Part shown: positions 5,435 to 5,618 of the stretch, in pieces
How the letters are laid out: each line of letters opens with the position of its first letter
Numbering within the stretch: position 1 is the first letter of the stretch
From: Flavonifractor sp963557075
GTDB lineage: Bacteria; Bacillota; Clostridia; Oscillospirales; Oscillospiraceae
Direction: 5' to 3'
Length of the DNA stretch: 5,618 bases
NCBI GenBank assembly: GCA_963557075.1
Contig: CAUWDA010000092.1
Span: forward strand, 1 to 5,618
The notes under the pieces: generated by a model
Told to the model about the DNA's origin: nothing
The model's database searches: none
Seen by the model: only the letters and a program-made list of their open reading frames with translations
Made by a program: the position numbers and the translations under genes

Positions 5435-5618
5435 TTAGACAGTACTTAAATCGCCCGGCTGCTGCGCCTCTACATTTTGCTTGAGCAGTTGCTTGTTCCA
5501 GCACCACAAACCACTATTGGCGGTACTGGCTACACCTGTCACGCAAAAGCAGATACAACAAAAGGAGAGGGGAACGGCTGTGCCGTTCCCCTCTCCCCTT
5601 CTTTGGGGGTCGCTGTTT
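5435..5618 (-). repeat. Probable dispersed intergenic repeat with RNA structure (continues past window)
   Basis: One minus-strand frame is open from the window edge to a TAA at 5435-5437, but it runs through a 15-bp terminator hairpin and has no start with a ribosome binding site. Its Cys/Trp-rich translation (for example GLWCWNKQLLKQNVEA) resembles stretches I recall at the ends of unrelated predicted proteins from gut Clostridia, as expected for a dispersed repeat. A second hairpin pairs 5498-5505 with 5522-5529 (8 bp, including one G-U when read as minus-strand RNA). The repeat call rests on memory and structure and is unverified. The alternative is the C-terminus of a real gene entering from the right. 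Confidence 0.45.
5557..5596 (-). terminator. Strong terminator hairpin at the right edge
   Basis: Arms 5564-5578 and 5582-5596 form a perfect 15-bp GC-rich stem with a three-base loop. On the minus strand it is followed by TTTTGTTG, fitting a leftward transcript entering from beyond the window. The plus-strand side continues CCTTCTTTG, a weaker T-run. It would insulate the zinc-ribbon/recombinase transcript from genes to the right. Confidence 0.75.

Noticed and set aside
5477..5495. TTGCTTG direct repeat as recombinase arm sites
   Set aside because: Only two short copies, with no further occurrences near the recombinase genes and no core inverted repeat nearby.
1..5618. CRISPR array, rRNA or tRNA genes
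   Set aside because: No regularly spaced repeats and no recognisable structural RNA sequences were seen on either strand.

Overview
The window looks like part of an integrative element, or its remains, in a gut-type Firmicute, most likely of the Clostridia/Oscillospiraceae group. The grounds are strong AGGAGG-like ribosome binding sites, a canonical sigma-A promoter, and integrases of the 'KRRPSGDGMVRKREDGRWEG' style that I associate with those genomes. This assignment rests on family style and memory, not on a search. Base composition is mosaic: the recombinase half (about 2700-5340) is GC-rich, while the 628-2700 cargo half is clearly AT-richer.

From left to right, the first 35 bases may be the end of a rightward gene, followed by a perfect 16-bp terminator hairpin (52-87). 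About 390 bases without a convincing gene follow, holding an imperfect palindrome at 196-242. A leftward terminator (475-511) then closes the cargo operon. All main genes are on the minus strand and read from right to left. In transcription order they are a 65-aa zinc-ribbon protein (5338-5141), a full-length tyrosine recombinase (5064-3871), and a second tyrosine recombinase (natural start 3913, end 2702) that overlaps the first but has an in-frame TAA at its codon 31. After a new promoter come a DUF5986-like protein (2579-1818) and an XRE-HTH/ImmA-IrrE zinc metallopeptidase fusion (1791-628).

The two recombinases are a tandem, translationally coupled pair that would integrate and excise the element. 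The second one is either decaying or made as two pieces. The two cargo genes form a separate two-gene unit. Its promoter has perfect -35 (TTGACA) and -10 (TATAAT) hexamers at 17-bp spacing, and lies inside a falsely long reading of the first gene. The layout resembles ImmR/ImmA-type element regulation or predicted Xre-COG2856 toxin-antitoxin modules, and is the best candidate here for a little-described system.

Three further points stand out. A (ACCGC)x4 pentanucleotide tract in the zinc-ribbon gene appears to have shifted its C-terminal frame. The right end (5435-5618) has a 15-bp terminator hairpin and further structure, and looks like a dispersed intergenic repeat rather than a gene. No element ends (attL/attR) or tRNA could be identified.
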